Counted from the first letter of the stretch, positions 16,553 through 25,243 are shown. The stretch is 64,000 bases of DNA from Corynebacterium matruchotii (GCF_011612265.2 NZ_CP050134.2:1736001-1800000); one strand, 5' to 3'. Numbers and translations are program-made. Notes: generated from the sequence alone by a model not told the origin.

Positions 16553-17511
16553 TGTGTCACCTGTTCACGGCGATGCTCAATACGTTCTCGTGCAATACGA
16601 CGCATATTAGCATCTGGAGATTCCAAAATTGCACGACGGCGAACGTCCAAGGCAAATTCTTCTAGTTCAGCAAAGCTAGCACCAGCAAGTTTATCAGCTA
16701 GAGTTCGTGGCGTGTACCCAAGATCTCCACCAAATCGAGAGGCAAGTTTTTCCAAAAACCTGACAGCCTGCGCACGTGTAGGCGTCGCAAGTTTAACCTT
16801 AATTTGGAAGCGCCGCCATGCTGCACGATCCAACAATTCGCTGTGATTAGTCGCCCCGATAAAAATGACATGCGCCGGAAGTCGATCGATCTGCAGCAAA
16901 AAGGTCGATACTACGCGCTTGATTTCGCCTGTTTCATGCTCATCAGAGCGTTCTTTCGCAATGGTATCAAGTTCATCAAAGAACAACACGCACCGACGAG
17001 TCCGCACAAATTCGAATGCATCATCCAAGCGAGCCGCAGTTTCACCAAGAAAACTAGAGATAATATTTTCGTACCGAATAACATAAAGTGGCAGCATCAA
17101 TTCAGCCGCAATCACTTCAGCTATAGTTGTCTTTCCATTACCTGGTGGACCTGATAGCAGCAGTCGATTCCGAGGCTCAATACCATAGCTACGAAGCAGA
17201 TCACCACGTTGTTGCTCCTCGATAAGCTCAGTCACCACACGACGTGGAATGGGCGCCAATTCCATATCATTTAGCCGCCGCTCGGGGGTGACCTTATAAA
17301 CGAGATCATGCACTGTAGCAGTGCGATCATCACTCATGCCCTGGCTACTTTGCCCTGTTGTGGTAATAATTTCAGATAATCGATCAGCAAGAAGATGATG
17401 CTGTTTAGCCCGCTCCTCTGCGATTACCGACTCGACGAGAACTTTGAAACGCTCCCGGTCACCTTGTTTTTCTGCTGTTACAAGGTCCAGAAGCAGGTCA
17501 GCACGTGCCAC
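16549..17511 (-). CDS. AAA+ ATPase, IetA-type anti-phage component
   Basis: 320 residues from the GTG at 17511, chosen because AAGGAGG lies 8 bases before it (a TTG at 17529 would overlap that site). Walker A GPPGNGKT at 121-128, Walker B VLFFDELD at 175-182, sensor 1 GATNHS at 219-224 and arginines R233/R234 (AWRRF) as candidate Arg finger. The N-terminal ~90 residues are helical and probably recruit the partner. The protein resembles single-domain AAA proteins of the FtsH/spastin type and most likely controls the S8 protease encoded immediately downstream and translationally coupled to it. Confidence 0.88.
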   Translation of the reverse strand: MARADLLLDLVTAEKQGDRERFKVLVESVIAEERAKQHHLLADRLSEIITTTGQSSQGMSDDRTATVHDLVYKVTPERRLNDMELAPIPRRVVTELIEEQQRGDLLRSYGIEPRNRLLLSGPPGNGKTTIAEVIAAELMLPLYVIRYENIISSFLGETAARLDDAFEFVRTRRCVLFFDELDTIAKERSDEHETGEIKRVVSTFLLQIDRLPAHVIFIGATNHSELLDRAAWRRFQIKVKLATPTRAQAVRFLEKLASRFGGDLGYTPRTLADKLAGASFAELEEFALDVRRRAILESPDANMRRIARERIEHRREQVTQ

Positions 17512-17540
17512 AATCCCTGCCTCCTTCAAATAGATATTCC

Positions 17541-17569
17541 ACTTAACTCTCGTGTGAGTTTACCGACAA
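17541..17569 (-). promoter_or_regulatory. Candidate promoter with overlapping inverted repeat, ietAS-like operon
   Basis: On the minus strand TTGTCG (17564-17569) and TTAAGT (17541-17546) are spaced by 17 bases, 30 bases before the ATPase GTG. An inverted repeat TTAACTC-N6-GAGTTTA (17543-17562) fills the spacer and touches the -10 box, the layout of a repressor operator. No regulator gene is adjacent. Confidence 0.4.
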
Positions 17570-17662
17570 GCACGTAATTTTACTGGTAAGCCGCACTATA
17601 ACACCCCCGTAAGACATTTTTCTAGCAGCTACTTTGCCACTTCAATTTCCTGGCTCTTGGCT

Positions 17663-17774
17663 CTCCCCCCACATCCGCTACCCGCCCACGATGACGCGCC
17701 GCGTGAGCCCTCGCCGCCCAGCGCGGATGCCCACGGTCCAGGCGGATTTGTTGCGTATGAGCAAGTTGTCTAGT
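17663..17774. repeat. Right ~112-bp direct repeat flanking the ietAS-like module
   Basis: Partner of 13582-13692. Here the sequence is the native 3' end of the intact gene at 17678-18148, so this is the likely original copy. Confidence 0.85.
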
Positions 17775-18148
17775 TCGTCAGCACTGGCGTCGGGCAGGCG
17801 GGCGAGGAGATAATCTGCCACTTGGAGGCCGTCGGCCTGGTTGTGCAGGATGTACATTGCGGTGGCTATGTGTTGGCGGCCCATCCGGGAATTGTTGCCG
17901 GAGCCCATGCCCCACACGCGGTAGTCGTCGAGGGGGACGCTGAGTTCTCGACAGAGCGTTTCCATCAGGGTGTTGTTGAGGGCAATGGTGTAGCCGCGGT
18001 GACCTGCGGATTGCCGATGTTCGGTGAGGGCGGCTTGGATCCATTCCCAGAGGGCGGACGCCATTTGTTTGGGAACGCCTTCATATAGGGCTTTGCAGGT
18101 GACGTACTTTGTGGAGTTGGTTTCTAGCGGTCGCCAGATTTCGTCCAT
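17678..18148 (-). CDS. Hypothetical protein
   Basis: 156 residues, soluble, predicted mostly helical, with a basic C-terminus (RAGRRGLTRRVIVGG). The middle part (ALNNTLMETLCRELSVP then NNSRMGRQHIATAMYILHNQ) looks like a compact nucleic-acid or protein-binding helical domain, but no family was recognised. Its last ~30 codons are duplicated 4.1 kb away at the other side of the ATPase-protease module, so a paralogue probably existed at the left side before rearrangement. Confidence 0.6.
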   Translation of the reverse strand: MDEIWRPLETNSTKYVTCKALYEGVPKQMASALWEWIQAALTEHRQSAGHRGYTIALNNTLMETLCRELSVPLDDYRVWGMGSGNNSRMGRQHIATAMYILHNQADGLQVADYLLARLPDASADELDNLLIRNKSAWTVGIRAGRRGLTRRVIVGG

Positions 18149-18275
18149 GAGTCACCCTGCCATCTTGTCGCTTCCGTACTTTGGCTTCACTCCCACCCTA
18201 CCTGTTGCGAGTGGCGGATGAGTGCTTTTGTCGCCTGATGGTGTCGCGGCGTGGCGCGGGTGGGGCCTGTTAGGT

Positions 18276-19262
18276 TTAAAGCAGGAGTTGCATGGCTGCT
18301 TGTTCCTGCTTCGCCAAGGATTTCAGCAGTTCTGATGCTTGCTCAACGTAGGTTCGGTCACCGGTTGCGCCGACTTGTTCGAATAGCGCGATCACCTGGG
18401 ACCAATCGTGCGCAATGTTTACGAAGGCGTTGTGGGCCGCCTTGATGTTCTCCGCCCCGGTGAGCTGGTGGGCTTCCTGCAAGAAATCCCGGTACATGTT
18501 GCGGAAGAGGGCCCCACCGGTGCCGGCACGCTCCATGAGCATGGCGGTGGTGGCAAACTCTTCCTGCACATTATTGGAGGTATCATACCAGCGCAGGATT
18601 TCCCGACTGGTTTTCTCGATACCCTTATAGCACAGGTTTTTAATGGGTGGGTTGAGGTAGGTCGCAGCATTCTTGCGGATCGCAGTGGTGACTGTCTCCG
18701 CAAGGGTTTCGCGGGTCATAGGCTGCGGGTGCTCGGGGTCGATCGCCAGGGTGAAGTACCGGTTTCGTGACGACATAGGCCCTTTCTCATTGCGGGCCAG
18801 GGCCAGGCTTTCCAGGGACGTTACGACGGTCGTGCCTTGCTGCTGCGTGTCCACCAGAAACGCCTGGTGGTCGTCGTATCCGCGAATGGCAACATAATGG
18901 CCGGCAAAGTGGGTGGGTTGCGAGAAATATTCCAGATGATAGCAGTCCAGCTTCAGGCCGACCACGTGGCCAGCGTCGAGAAGCTCTTTGACCATCCGCC
19001 ACGCTTTGGCCTGCGAGGTTGTTTCCTTAACCGTGAGCAGTAGACCAAGGTTTGTGGCAATGTTTTCGGTGATAAGGTCTGGTTTTATGCGACCGCCAAG
19101 GAAGGGAAAGTCCATGGTTTTCATTTTCCATATGGTGTAGGCCAGCCCCTCCCCCAGGCCGAAGAGCATGGGTTCGCTCAGGTGTATGCCGAGCTGCCCC
19201 AGCAGGGTTCCCACGGTGGTGGTTTCGCAGTGTTGACCCACGAATGGTTGCGTGTCGATCAT
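18276..19262 (-). CDS. BtrH_N / DUF4872 family protein
   Basis: 328 residues from the ATG at 19262; the frame extends upstream but without family similarity or coding character. The N-terminus has the BtrH_N signature: HCETT (11-15) with Cys12 as likely nucleophile, LSEPMLFGLGEGL (28-40), FPFLGGR and GHYVAIRGYDDH carrying the probable catalytic His and an Asp. The C-terminal half is a helical DUF4872-type domain. In butirosin biosynthesis BtrH is an acyltransferase that moves an acyl group from a carrier protein to an aminoglycoside. Here no carrier protein or peptide/polyketide genes are adjacent, so the substrate is unknown. Confidence 0.75.
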   Translation of the reverse strand: MIDTQPFVGQHCETTTVGTLLGQLGIHLSEPMLFGLGEGLAYTIWKMKTMDFPFLGGRIKPDLITENIATNLGLLLTVKETTSQAKAWRMVKELLDAGHVVGLKLDCYHLEYFSQPTHFAGHYVAIRGYDDHQAFLVDTQQQGTTVVTSLESLALARNEKGPMSSRNRYFTLAIDPEHPQPMTRETLAETVTTAIRKNAATYLNPPIKNLCYKGIEKTSREILRWYDTSNNVQEEFATTAMLMERAGTGGALFRNMYRDFLQEAHQLTGAENIKAAHNAFVNIAHDWSQVIALFEQVGATGDRTYVEQASELLKSLAKQEQAAMQLLL

Positions 19263-19475
19263 CACGATTCTTGCTTTCCTTCCGATTGCGCAATTTCGGC
19301 TAGTCCGCGCGCCACTAAACGTTGGCGTGCGACTACCGCCGACGTTAGCAAGCGGGGCGGACATGAAACGTGGCGGGGCACTGCGAGTTGCGAAGGTTGG
19401 GGGTGTCACCTGAAGGTTGCGGTAGACTGCGGTGTGGTCACCATGGAGCAGCGAAGGACGTAAGGAACATATAAA

Positions 19476-21191
19476 TTGCCGCAGAAAACTAATCGGGCAG
19501 CCGCGAACGTTAAAGTGCACGGCCAGCACTACACGCCCCCAGAGCTTGCGGAGTTTCTTGCCGATCATATTGTCGCCGCTGCAGATCTGGATAGGCCAGA
19601 GTTGACCATTATTGATCCTGCTTGTGGCGATGGAGAACTCCTGGTTGCGGTTGCACGTTCGCTGAAAGATGCTGGTTATCTGGGCATTCTTAAGCTCATC
19701 GGTTACGACATTGATGCTGCCGCGGTCGAACAGGCACGTGCGAGGCTGCGTGACGTCAACCGCGACGCACAGGTAATTCAGGGGGATTTTCTTCTGCATC
19801 AACGGAATCTGCCAACACATTCGGTGGATATTATCATCACGAATCCACCCTATGTTCGAACACAAAACTTGGGCCATGAGACGGCACAACTCCTAGCCGA
19901 AGAATTCCATCTCACTGGTCGGGTTGATCTCACGCATCCTTTTGTTGCTGCTAGTTCCCGGCTGCTTACGGCACATGGCACGTTGGGGTTGTTGTGTTCG
20001 AACCGGTTCCTGACTACCCTGGCCGGCGAGAATATTCGCCGCACTTTCATGGCCGGTGACCTGCATATTGCCGAGCTCTACGATCTTGGCGACACAAAGC
20101 TGTTCCAGGCCGCGGTACTTCCCGCCATTGTCATTGCCACTCGCACCGCTTTACGACGCGAACCCCCACGGTTTGTCAGCGCCTATCACACCCCAACCAG
20201 CAGTTCCACCACTAATCTGGGGCTTTTCGACGCTCTGGATACCCCCACCAGCAACGTTGCAGCCCATAACGGCAAGCTTTACGACGTCCGGGTCGGCACC
20301 CTCCGCATGCCCGATGACACGAAAACACCGTGGCGGCTTTCCGACCCTGCTGCAGATGAGTGGCTTGCCACAATCAATACTGCAACCTGGCGATCTTTCG
20401 GCGATGTGGCCAAAATCCGGGTTGGTATCAAAACCACTGCGGACAATGTGTTTTTAGCCAATGATTGGGAGCACCGCGCACCTTTAGTGGAGGCGGATTT
20501 GTTGCACCCACTCATCACTCAGCACAATATCACCCCCTGGGCCATCTCACCGCATCTTACTATGCGGGTTTTATACCCTTATGACCTCACCTCGGAGAAG
20601 CGACGTGTTCTCAATATTGATAACTGGCCCGGCGCGAAATCATACCTGTTGCAGCATTATGACCAGTTGAGTGGTCGCGCCTATGTGGTCAAGAGTGGGC
20701 GTGAATGGTACGAAATTTGGGTGCCGCAACGGCCAGCATTGTGGGCGGCGCCGAAGATTGTGTTCCCTGATATTAGTGACACTCCGCGTTTCGCGTTAGA
20801 CACGTCGGGGGCAATTGTGAATGGGAATTGTTATTGGATTTCCCTGGCGGATATTGGTGATGAGGATATTGCGTATTTGATGCTTGCCGTGGCGAATTCT
20901 TCGCTGGGGGTGCGGTATTACGATGAGGTGTGTGGGAATCGCTTGTATTCGGGGAAGCGCCGGTGGATCACCCAATACATTAACCGGCTGCCTCTGCCCT
21001 GCCCCGACACGGATGCGTCACGTGAGCTAATCGCCTTGGCGAAGCGGCTCGTGACAGGGAGGAACGCTACGGGAAGCAAGGATGATGCTGTTGGGCGGTT
21101 GGATGAGCTTGTTGAGAGGGCGTTTACGGAATCTTCAAAACAAAATGAACTGGATAGTAAGGATACGACTGCCCCATTGATGCTTTTCTAG
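19476..21191 (+). CDS. N6-adenine DNA methyltransferase (Eco57I/TaqI-like class)
   Basis: 571 residues. SAM-binding motif I DPACGDGE at 47-54 and catalytic motif IV NPPY at 123-126 identify an m6A methyltransferase; the C-terminal half (after about 300) is the target-recognition region with the PHLTMRVLYPYD and NGNCYWISLAD stretches seen in these enzymes. It starts at TTG: AAGGA lies upstream at workable distance, and an in-frame stop precedes the TTG. Its 3' end overlaps the oppositely oriented restriction gene by 4 bases. It most likely protects host DNA against that enzyme. Its base composition is less AT-rich than the partner gene. Confidence 0.85.
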   Translation: MPQKTNRAAANVKVHGQHYTPPELAEFLADHIVAAADLDRPELTIIDPACGDGELLVAVARSLKDAGYLGILKLIGYDIDAAAVEQARARLRDVNRDAQVIQGDFLLHQRNLPTHSVDIIITNPPYVRTQNLGHETAQLLAEEFHLTGRVDLTHPFVAASSRLLTAHGTLGLLCSNRFLTTLAGENIRRTFMAGDLHIAELYDLGDTKLFQAAVLPAIVIATRTALRREPPRFVSAYHTPTSSSTTNLGLFDALDTPTSNVAAHNGKLYDVRVGTLRMPDDTKTPWRLSDPAADEWLATINTATWRSFGDVAKIRVGIKTTADNVFLANDWEHRAPLVEADLLHPLITQHNITPWAISPHLTMRVLYPYDLTSEKRRVLNIDNWPGAKSYLLQHYDQLSGRAYVVKSGREWYEIWVPQRPALWAAPKIVFPDISDTPRFALDTSGAIVNGNCYWISLADIGDEDIAYLMLAVANSSLGVRYYDEVCGNRLYSGKRRWITQYINRLPLPCPDTDASRELIALAKRLVTGRNATGSKDDAVGRLDELVERAFTESSKQNELDSKDTTAPLMLF

Positions 21192-22234
21192 CCAGAGAAC
21201 CAGGAAGTAGGCAGACGTAACTGCAATTTTTTATTTGTAGTAAGTCCACCAAATTGACGATGTTCTTGAAAGAAATCAGCACCTGTGACAACAACCACGT
21301 GAGTGATCGTAAAACTACTGTTATGTCGATCTGCGTAAAAAATTACATACCGTACATCTCGACCTGAAAACATTCCGTTCGTCGATGCGAGTGGTGTATT
21401 AGAATTTGGTAGTTCTAAGCCTAAATCAACTGTTCGAGCAAGTTGTAGCTTAACTTCAATGAGCTGAGATAAAATATCGGGAAATTGCCCATTATCTGCA
21501 AATTCAACCATGCCTAATTGTTTGCATACTTCTTGGTGAATTACTGCTCCACGATTTCGTTCTTGGACAACTCCTGGATCTTCAAAATCACGCCCAACGA
21601 TTGGAAGCACCCGACGATAAACTTCCTCAATAGTTAATACCTTGCCAACCTCTGGTTGATTAGTAGGCAACCCTAATATTGCCTCATCAGATGGCTTAAG
21701 TGTTTCAGTGAAATACGCTGTGTCTGAAGTCGATACAAGCAAAGAATCGTAGTTTTCACTGCGTCGTGATGCTTGATATTTCGAGGTAAGAGTACCCGTA
21801 TAGTCATAGTGCGCAAGGTCTGCGCCAGTAATTACTCGCACATTGGTGATACTTTTATCATCAAGAATGAGAATGACGTATCGTCTTGCCGTATCAATCT
21901 CTTCATTCCAAATCTGTAGATTAGTTGATTGCTGTGCATAAACATCAATCAATGGATGTGGCAATCGTGGGCTTACCCGCTTAAAAGATCGTGGCGCTTG
22001 GTATCCCAGGGCTTCGCAAACAAGTGTTTTAGCAATACGTGATCGTGTTCTTACTGCGAGTCCTGCTAAATCAGTGCGTCCTATAAGCTGCTTTTTCAGC
22101 AGAGCTTCTAGCTGGACTACCGTAAAGAAATCATCAGATTCAACATTGGTTGGCGAGTCATAGACACTAACCCCTCTTTGTTGAATAATGGCTCGGACCT
22201 TTTGTGCCTCTCGCAATAAATTATCTTGCTCCAT
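21188..22234 (-). CDS. Probable type II restriction endonuclease (PD-(D/E)XK)
   Basis: 348 residues from the ATG at 22234, selected because GGAG lies 7 bases upstream; the frame extends further but without start signals. The segment FPDILSQLIEVKLQ gives PD at about 252-253 and EVK at 260-262, the PD-(D/E)XK nuclease signature with a short spacer. No other known domain. It is tail-to-tail with the adenine methyltransferase, a classic R-M arrangement. The gene is strongly AT-rich compared with the core. No family name or recognition site can be given from sequence alone. Confidence 0.7.
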   Translation of the reverse strand: MEQDNLLREAQKVRAIIQQRGVSVYDSPTNVESDDFFTVVQLEALLKKQLIGRTDLAGLAVRTRSRIAKTLVCEALGYQAPRSFKRVSPRLPHPLIDVYAQQSTNLQIWNEEIDTARRYVILILDDKSITNVRVITGADLAHYDYTGTLTSKYQASRRSENYDSLLVSTSDTAYFTETLKPSDEAILGLPTNQPEVGKVLTIEEVYRRVLPIVGRDFEDPGVVQERNRGAVIHQEVCKQLGMVEFADNGQFPDILSQLIEVKLQLARTVDLGLELPNSNTPLASTNGMFSGRDVRYVIFYADRHNSSFTITHVVVVTGADFFQEHRQFGGLTTNKKLQLRLPTSWFSG

Positions 22235-22406
22235 CTGAGCTCCAATATTTCTGGTTGCAGTTGTCAACAAACAGAATAACGCTTTTGTAGCGCTTGAATT
22301 GAATGGCAAGCCCTATTGGCGCAAAATTTCGTAAGTCAAAGGTGAGGTATATCAGGCTTATGGTACACCTCAATAAACTTCAACACCTCAGGATCTGACT
22401 CCATAC

Positions 22407-23426
22407 CTACCAATCTATTTGTTCAGCATATGCGATCAGACTGGCAACAAGCATCATCACTTGGATGCAATTTTCCTTATTATATTGGTCTACTGAAACA
22501 GCATGAACACTCGCATGACGCGAATAACGATCATTAGGAATAGAGTCTCCTCTACTCGCCCAAAACTGCTCATGTGCATGCCAGATCGGTAGCCATACGA
22601 GTGCATCTCGGATCTCCATAGCTTTTATTTCATCTGGAACACTAGCACTCCGTTGGTGTCCAATGATTTTTCTTCGATTTTCTTGATCTGGATAAAAGTA
22701 GGAGATTAATGTGTCTAAAATGACTGTAAATAAAGCTTGCGCGGCATAATAATGACCAGCATGCATTGTGGCAATGCCATCTTCAATGAAACCACGTAGG
22801 TCATTAATTACTGTATTCCTTGCTTGTTTGAGTATCGCAGCACAATCCACAACAAGAGACTGGCAGAATTCGCCTAATATTTGCCGTCTTCCTTGACGAT
22901 CTTTTGCTTCTAGTAATTTCAGCACAGCATCACGATCCCGCGGTATAGCATAAAGAGGGATCCCTTCTTGCTCTATGAATTCACGGAAGTCACTAGTTTT
23001 AATTTTGTCTGTGCATTCTTGTAAATTAGATGGTAATTGAGCGATATTGGAATCATCAAAATCCTCAAGAAGCTGATGAAGAACCTCCTGTAGATTCTTT
23101 ACAGCTTCCCCACAATTACCAATAATTGCTTTTCTCAATGGCTCAAGATCAAAAACTTGAGTTTGCGACAGAAATGAGTCATGTATTGCTCTTGACCCCA
23201 AAAAAGGAGGAGTACTTAAAATAAGCTTTTCCGGAAACTGGCCATTAACCTTAGTCGATAATAATTCACCATATGGCCCAAAGAGCACTTCCATATTTTT
23301 ATTGTTCTGCATTCGGGTTACCTCAGCTAGCTTTTCAGCTGGCATAGATAACCTGCCAATAATCTTATTTGATAATAATTCACTATATGACTTACCGAGT
23401 GCTTCCACATATTTATTGATCTGCAT
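22407..23426 (-). CDS. Unknown AT-rich gene with C-terminal HEPN-like RX4H motif
   Basis: 339 residues from the ATG at 23426 (AGGAGG 11 bases upstream; an in-frame TTG at 23435 is too close to that site). Predicted mostly helical with no membrane segments. The C-terminal part contains HAGHYYAAQALFTVILDTLI and then RHASVH (about 303-308), an R-X4-H arrangement as in HEPN ribonucleases, followed by a helix (QVMMLVASLIAYAEQI). Position 172 bases upstream of the restriction gene on the same strand and similar AT-richness suggest it came with it. A HEPN-type toxin or abortive-infection role is inference only. Confidence 0.6.
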   Translation of the reverse strand: MQINKYVEALGKSYSELLSNKIIGRLSMPAEKLAEVTRMQNNKNMEVLFGPYGELLSTKVNGQFPEKLILSTPPFLGSRAIHDSFLSQTQVFDLEPLRKAIIGNCGEAVKNLQEVLHQLLEDFDDSNIAQLPSNLQECTDKIKTSDFREFIEQEGIPLYAIPRDRDAVLKLLEAKDRQGRRQILGEFCQSLVVDCAAILKQARNTVINDLRGFIEDGIATMHAGHYYAAQALFTVILDTLISYFYPDQENRRKIIGHQRSASVPDEIKAMEIRDALVWLPIWHAHEQFWASRGDSIPNDRYSRHASVHAVSVDQYNKENCIQVMMLVASLIAYAEQIDW

Positions 23427-23457
23427 AGAAAACAAGCCCTCCTACTTAAGTGTCCTT

Positions 23458-23937
23458 TCAAACCTTGTCAGCGTTGACTTTACTCCAGCGCTGGTAGGCA
23501 ATTGTTGCGGCTAGCACCAGGATGCCGCCTACCCAGAAATGCGGCATCCACAGGAATATCCGCCACCAACCGTAACGTGAGAGCGATTCCCCCGCCAGGA
23601 GCTTTATGATTCCCGGCGCGGAACCGACCACCCCATAGGCCATGAGCAGGACCCCCGAGACCCAGCCAAAGGCCAGCCGCAGCCAGCGAGGCACCCTAAT
23701 AGTGTCCGGGTATAGGAGGGCGCACCCGAAGACGACAAAACCCAGCTTCACCAGCCCAGAGATGAATACAACAACAACGAACCAGGTGGGTCGTTCCTGG
23801 GCCAGCCGCAGCCCATCTCCTTGAAGGACCGTGTCGACCAACCATGGGGAGCCCAACGCCCAGGATAGGCTGATGCTGCCGAAGAAGCCCCACCATAGCA
23901 TCATGGTGATAGCTAACGCCCGCGGCCACCCTGGCAT
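23458..23937 (-). CDS. DUF3995 family membrane protein
   Basis: 159 residues from the ATG at 23937 (AGAGAGGGG upstream; the longer frame begins with TTG). Four hydrophobic segments, with WFVVVVFISGLVKLGFVVFG the most regular, and the WMPHFWVGGILV segment typical of DUF3995. Function unknown. It follows ychF on the same strand by 27 bases and could be cotranscribed. It marks the right edge of the accessory region. Confidence 0.7.
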   Translation of the reverse strand: MPGWPRALAITMMLWWGFFGSISLSWALGSPWLVDTVLQGDGLRLAQERPTWFVVVVFISGLVKLGFVVFGCALLYPDTIRVPRWLRLAFGWVSGVLLMAYGVVGSAPGIIKLLAGESLSRYGWWRIFLWMPHFWVGGILVLAATIAYQRWSKVNADKV

Positions 23938-23964
23938 TTCGACCCCTCTCTTTATCAAAACAGT

Positions 23965-25071
23965 TTACTTCTTCTTCCCCCCAGACGCACGCCCTGATTT
24001 GAATTCGACTACGTCCCCGTCGGCCATGACATATTCTTTGCCTTCTTGCCGTACCTTGCCGGCGGCGCGGGCGGCGGCCATAGAGCCGGCGGCGTCGAGA
24101 TCGTCGAAGGACACGATTTCGGCTTTGATGAAGGCCTGTTCGAAATCGGTGTGGATCACGCCGGCAGCCTTGGGGGCGGTGTCGCCCTGGTGGATGGTCC
24201 AGGCGCGAGCTTCTTTGGGGCCGGCGGTGAGGTAGGTTTGCAGGCCCAGGGTGTTAAAACCCGCCTTGGCGAGCGAGTGGAGGCCGGGTTCGGTTTGGCC
24301 GATGGATTCGAGGAGTTCCTGCGCTTCGTCGTCGTCAAGCTCTAGCAGTTCGGCCTCGGTTTTGGCGTCGAGGAACACGCAGTCGGCGGGGGCCACCAGG
24401 TCGCGGAGCTCTTGCTTTTTGGCTTCGTCGGTCAGGACTGCTTCGTCGGAATTGAACACATACAGGAATGGTTTGGCGGTCATGAGGTGCAGGTCGCGGA
24501 CGAGCGCCAGGTCGATTTCGCCGGAGCGGGCGGCGCTATAGAGGGTACGGCCGTCCTCCAGGATAGTTTGCGCGGTTTTGGTTGCGGCCACTGTGTCGGC
24601 AAGCTCTTTGTTTTTCCGAGCTTCTTTCTCCAGTCGCGGCAGGGCTTTTTCGATGGTTTGCAGGTCGGCGAGAATCAGTTCGGTATTGATGGTATCAATG
24701 TCGCTGGTGGGGTTGACTTTGCCGTCCACGTGGATGACGTTTTCGTCGGCGAAGGCCCGAACAACCTGGCAGATGGCGTCGGCTTCCCGAATGTTGGCGA
24801 GAAAGGCGTTACCGCGGCCCTCACCGTGGGAAGCGCCCTTCACGATGCCGGCAATATCGACAAAGGAAACAGTGGCGGGCAGGATTCGTTCGGAGGAGAA
24901 AATTTCGGCGAGCCGCGCAAGGCGGGCGTCAGGCAGTTCGACCAGCCCAATATTGGGGTCGATGGTGGCAAAGGGATAGTTGGCGGCCAAGACATCGCTA
25001 CGGGTCAGGGCGTTAAAAAGAGTTGATTTGCCAACGTTGGGCAGTCCGACGATTCCTAGGGTTAAGCTCAC
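23965..25071 (-). CDS. ychF: Redox-regulated ATPase / GTP-binding protein YchF
   Basis: 368 residues from the GTG at 25071, where the conserved family start (M)[16 protein letters not shown] begins; Walker [10 protein letters not shown] is at 9-17. The [19 protein letters not shown] switch region and the C-terminal TGS-like domain ([20 protein letters not shown]) complete the OLA1/YchF layout, and length is normal. The protein binds ATP in preference to GTP and associates with ribosomes. No Shine-Dalgarno sequence precedes the GTG; GATAAAAT about ten bases upstream could be a -10 box of a leaderless transcript. A copy of the dispersed GCTTGTCGACG motif lies just upstream. Confidence 0.95.
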   Translation of the reverse strand: MSLTLGIVGLPNVGKSTLFNALTRSDVLAANYPFATIDPNIGLVELPDARLARLAEIFSSERILPATVSFVDIAGIVKGASHGEGRGNAFLANIREADAICQVVRAFADENVIHVDGKVNPTSDIDTINTELILADLQTIEKALPRLEKEARKNKELADTVAATKTAQTILEDGRTLYSAARSGEIDLALVRDLHLMTAKPFLYVFNSDEAVLTDEAKKQELRDLVAPADCVFLDAKTEAELLELDDDEAQELLESIGQTEPGLHSLAKAGFNTLGLQTYLTAGPKEARAWTIHQGDTAPKAAGVIHTDFEQAFIKAEIVSFDDLDAAGSMAAARAAGKVRQEGKEYVMADGDVVEFKSGRASGGKKK

Positions 25072-25118
25072 GGGCACAAATTTTATCACGCTTATTGGCG
25101 CCCACCCACGGCGACGGT

Positions 25119-25129
25119 CGTCGACAAGC
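25119..25129 (-). repeat. Dispersed motif GCTTGTCGACG, copy 2
   Basis: Exact 11-base copy on the minus strand, about 50 bases upstream of the ychF start, in its sense orientation. Confidence 0.7.
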
Positions 25130-25211
25130 AATGCACCCATTTGGAGCTAACTATCTATTGCCACAGATTCACTAACAGGGGTAGTTTAGGGGCAAAGCTA
25201 TTCTCATAAAG

Positions 25212-25243
25212 TGGGACAGAGTTTCCATTTTTTGGGACAGAGT
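25212..25243 (+). repeat. Tandem TGGGACAGAGT repeats upstream of metP
   Basis: Two identical 11-base copies (25212-25222 and 25233-25243) start 21 bases apart, two helical turns, 65 bases before the metP start. The spacing suggests a regulator binding both on one face of the DNA. The sequence does not match the McbR methionine operator I know (TAGAC-N6-GTCTA). Confidence 0.45.

Noticed and set aside
13582..17774. Insertion-sequence or prophage origin of the repeat-bounded module
   Set aside because: No transposase, integrase or phage gene lies between the repeats, and the repeats are gene fragments rather than inverted IS termini.
19263..19889. N-terminal extension of the BtrH_N gene, overlapping the methyltransferase gene
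   Set aside because: The family begins at the ATG at 19262 and the extension is antisense to a well-supported gene.
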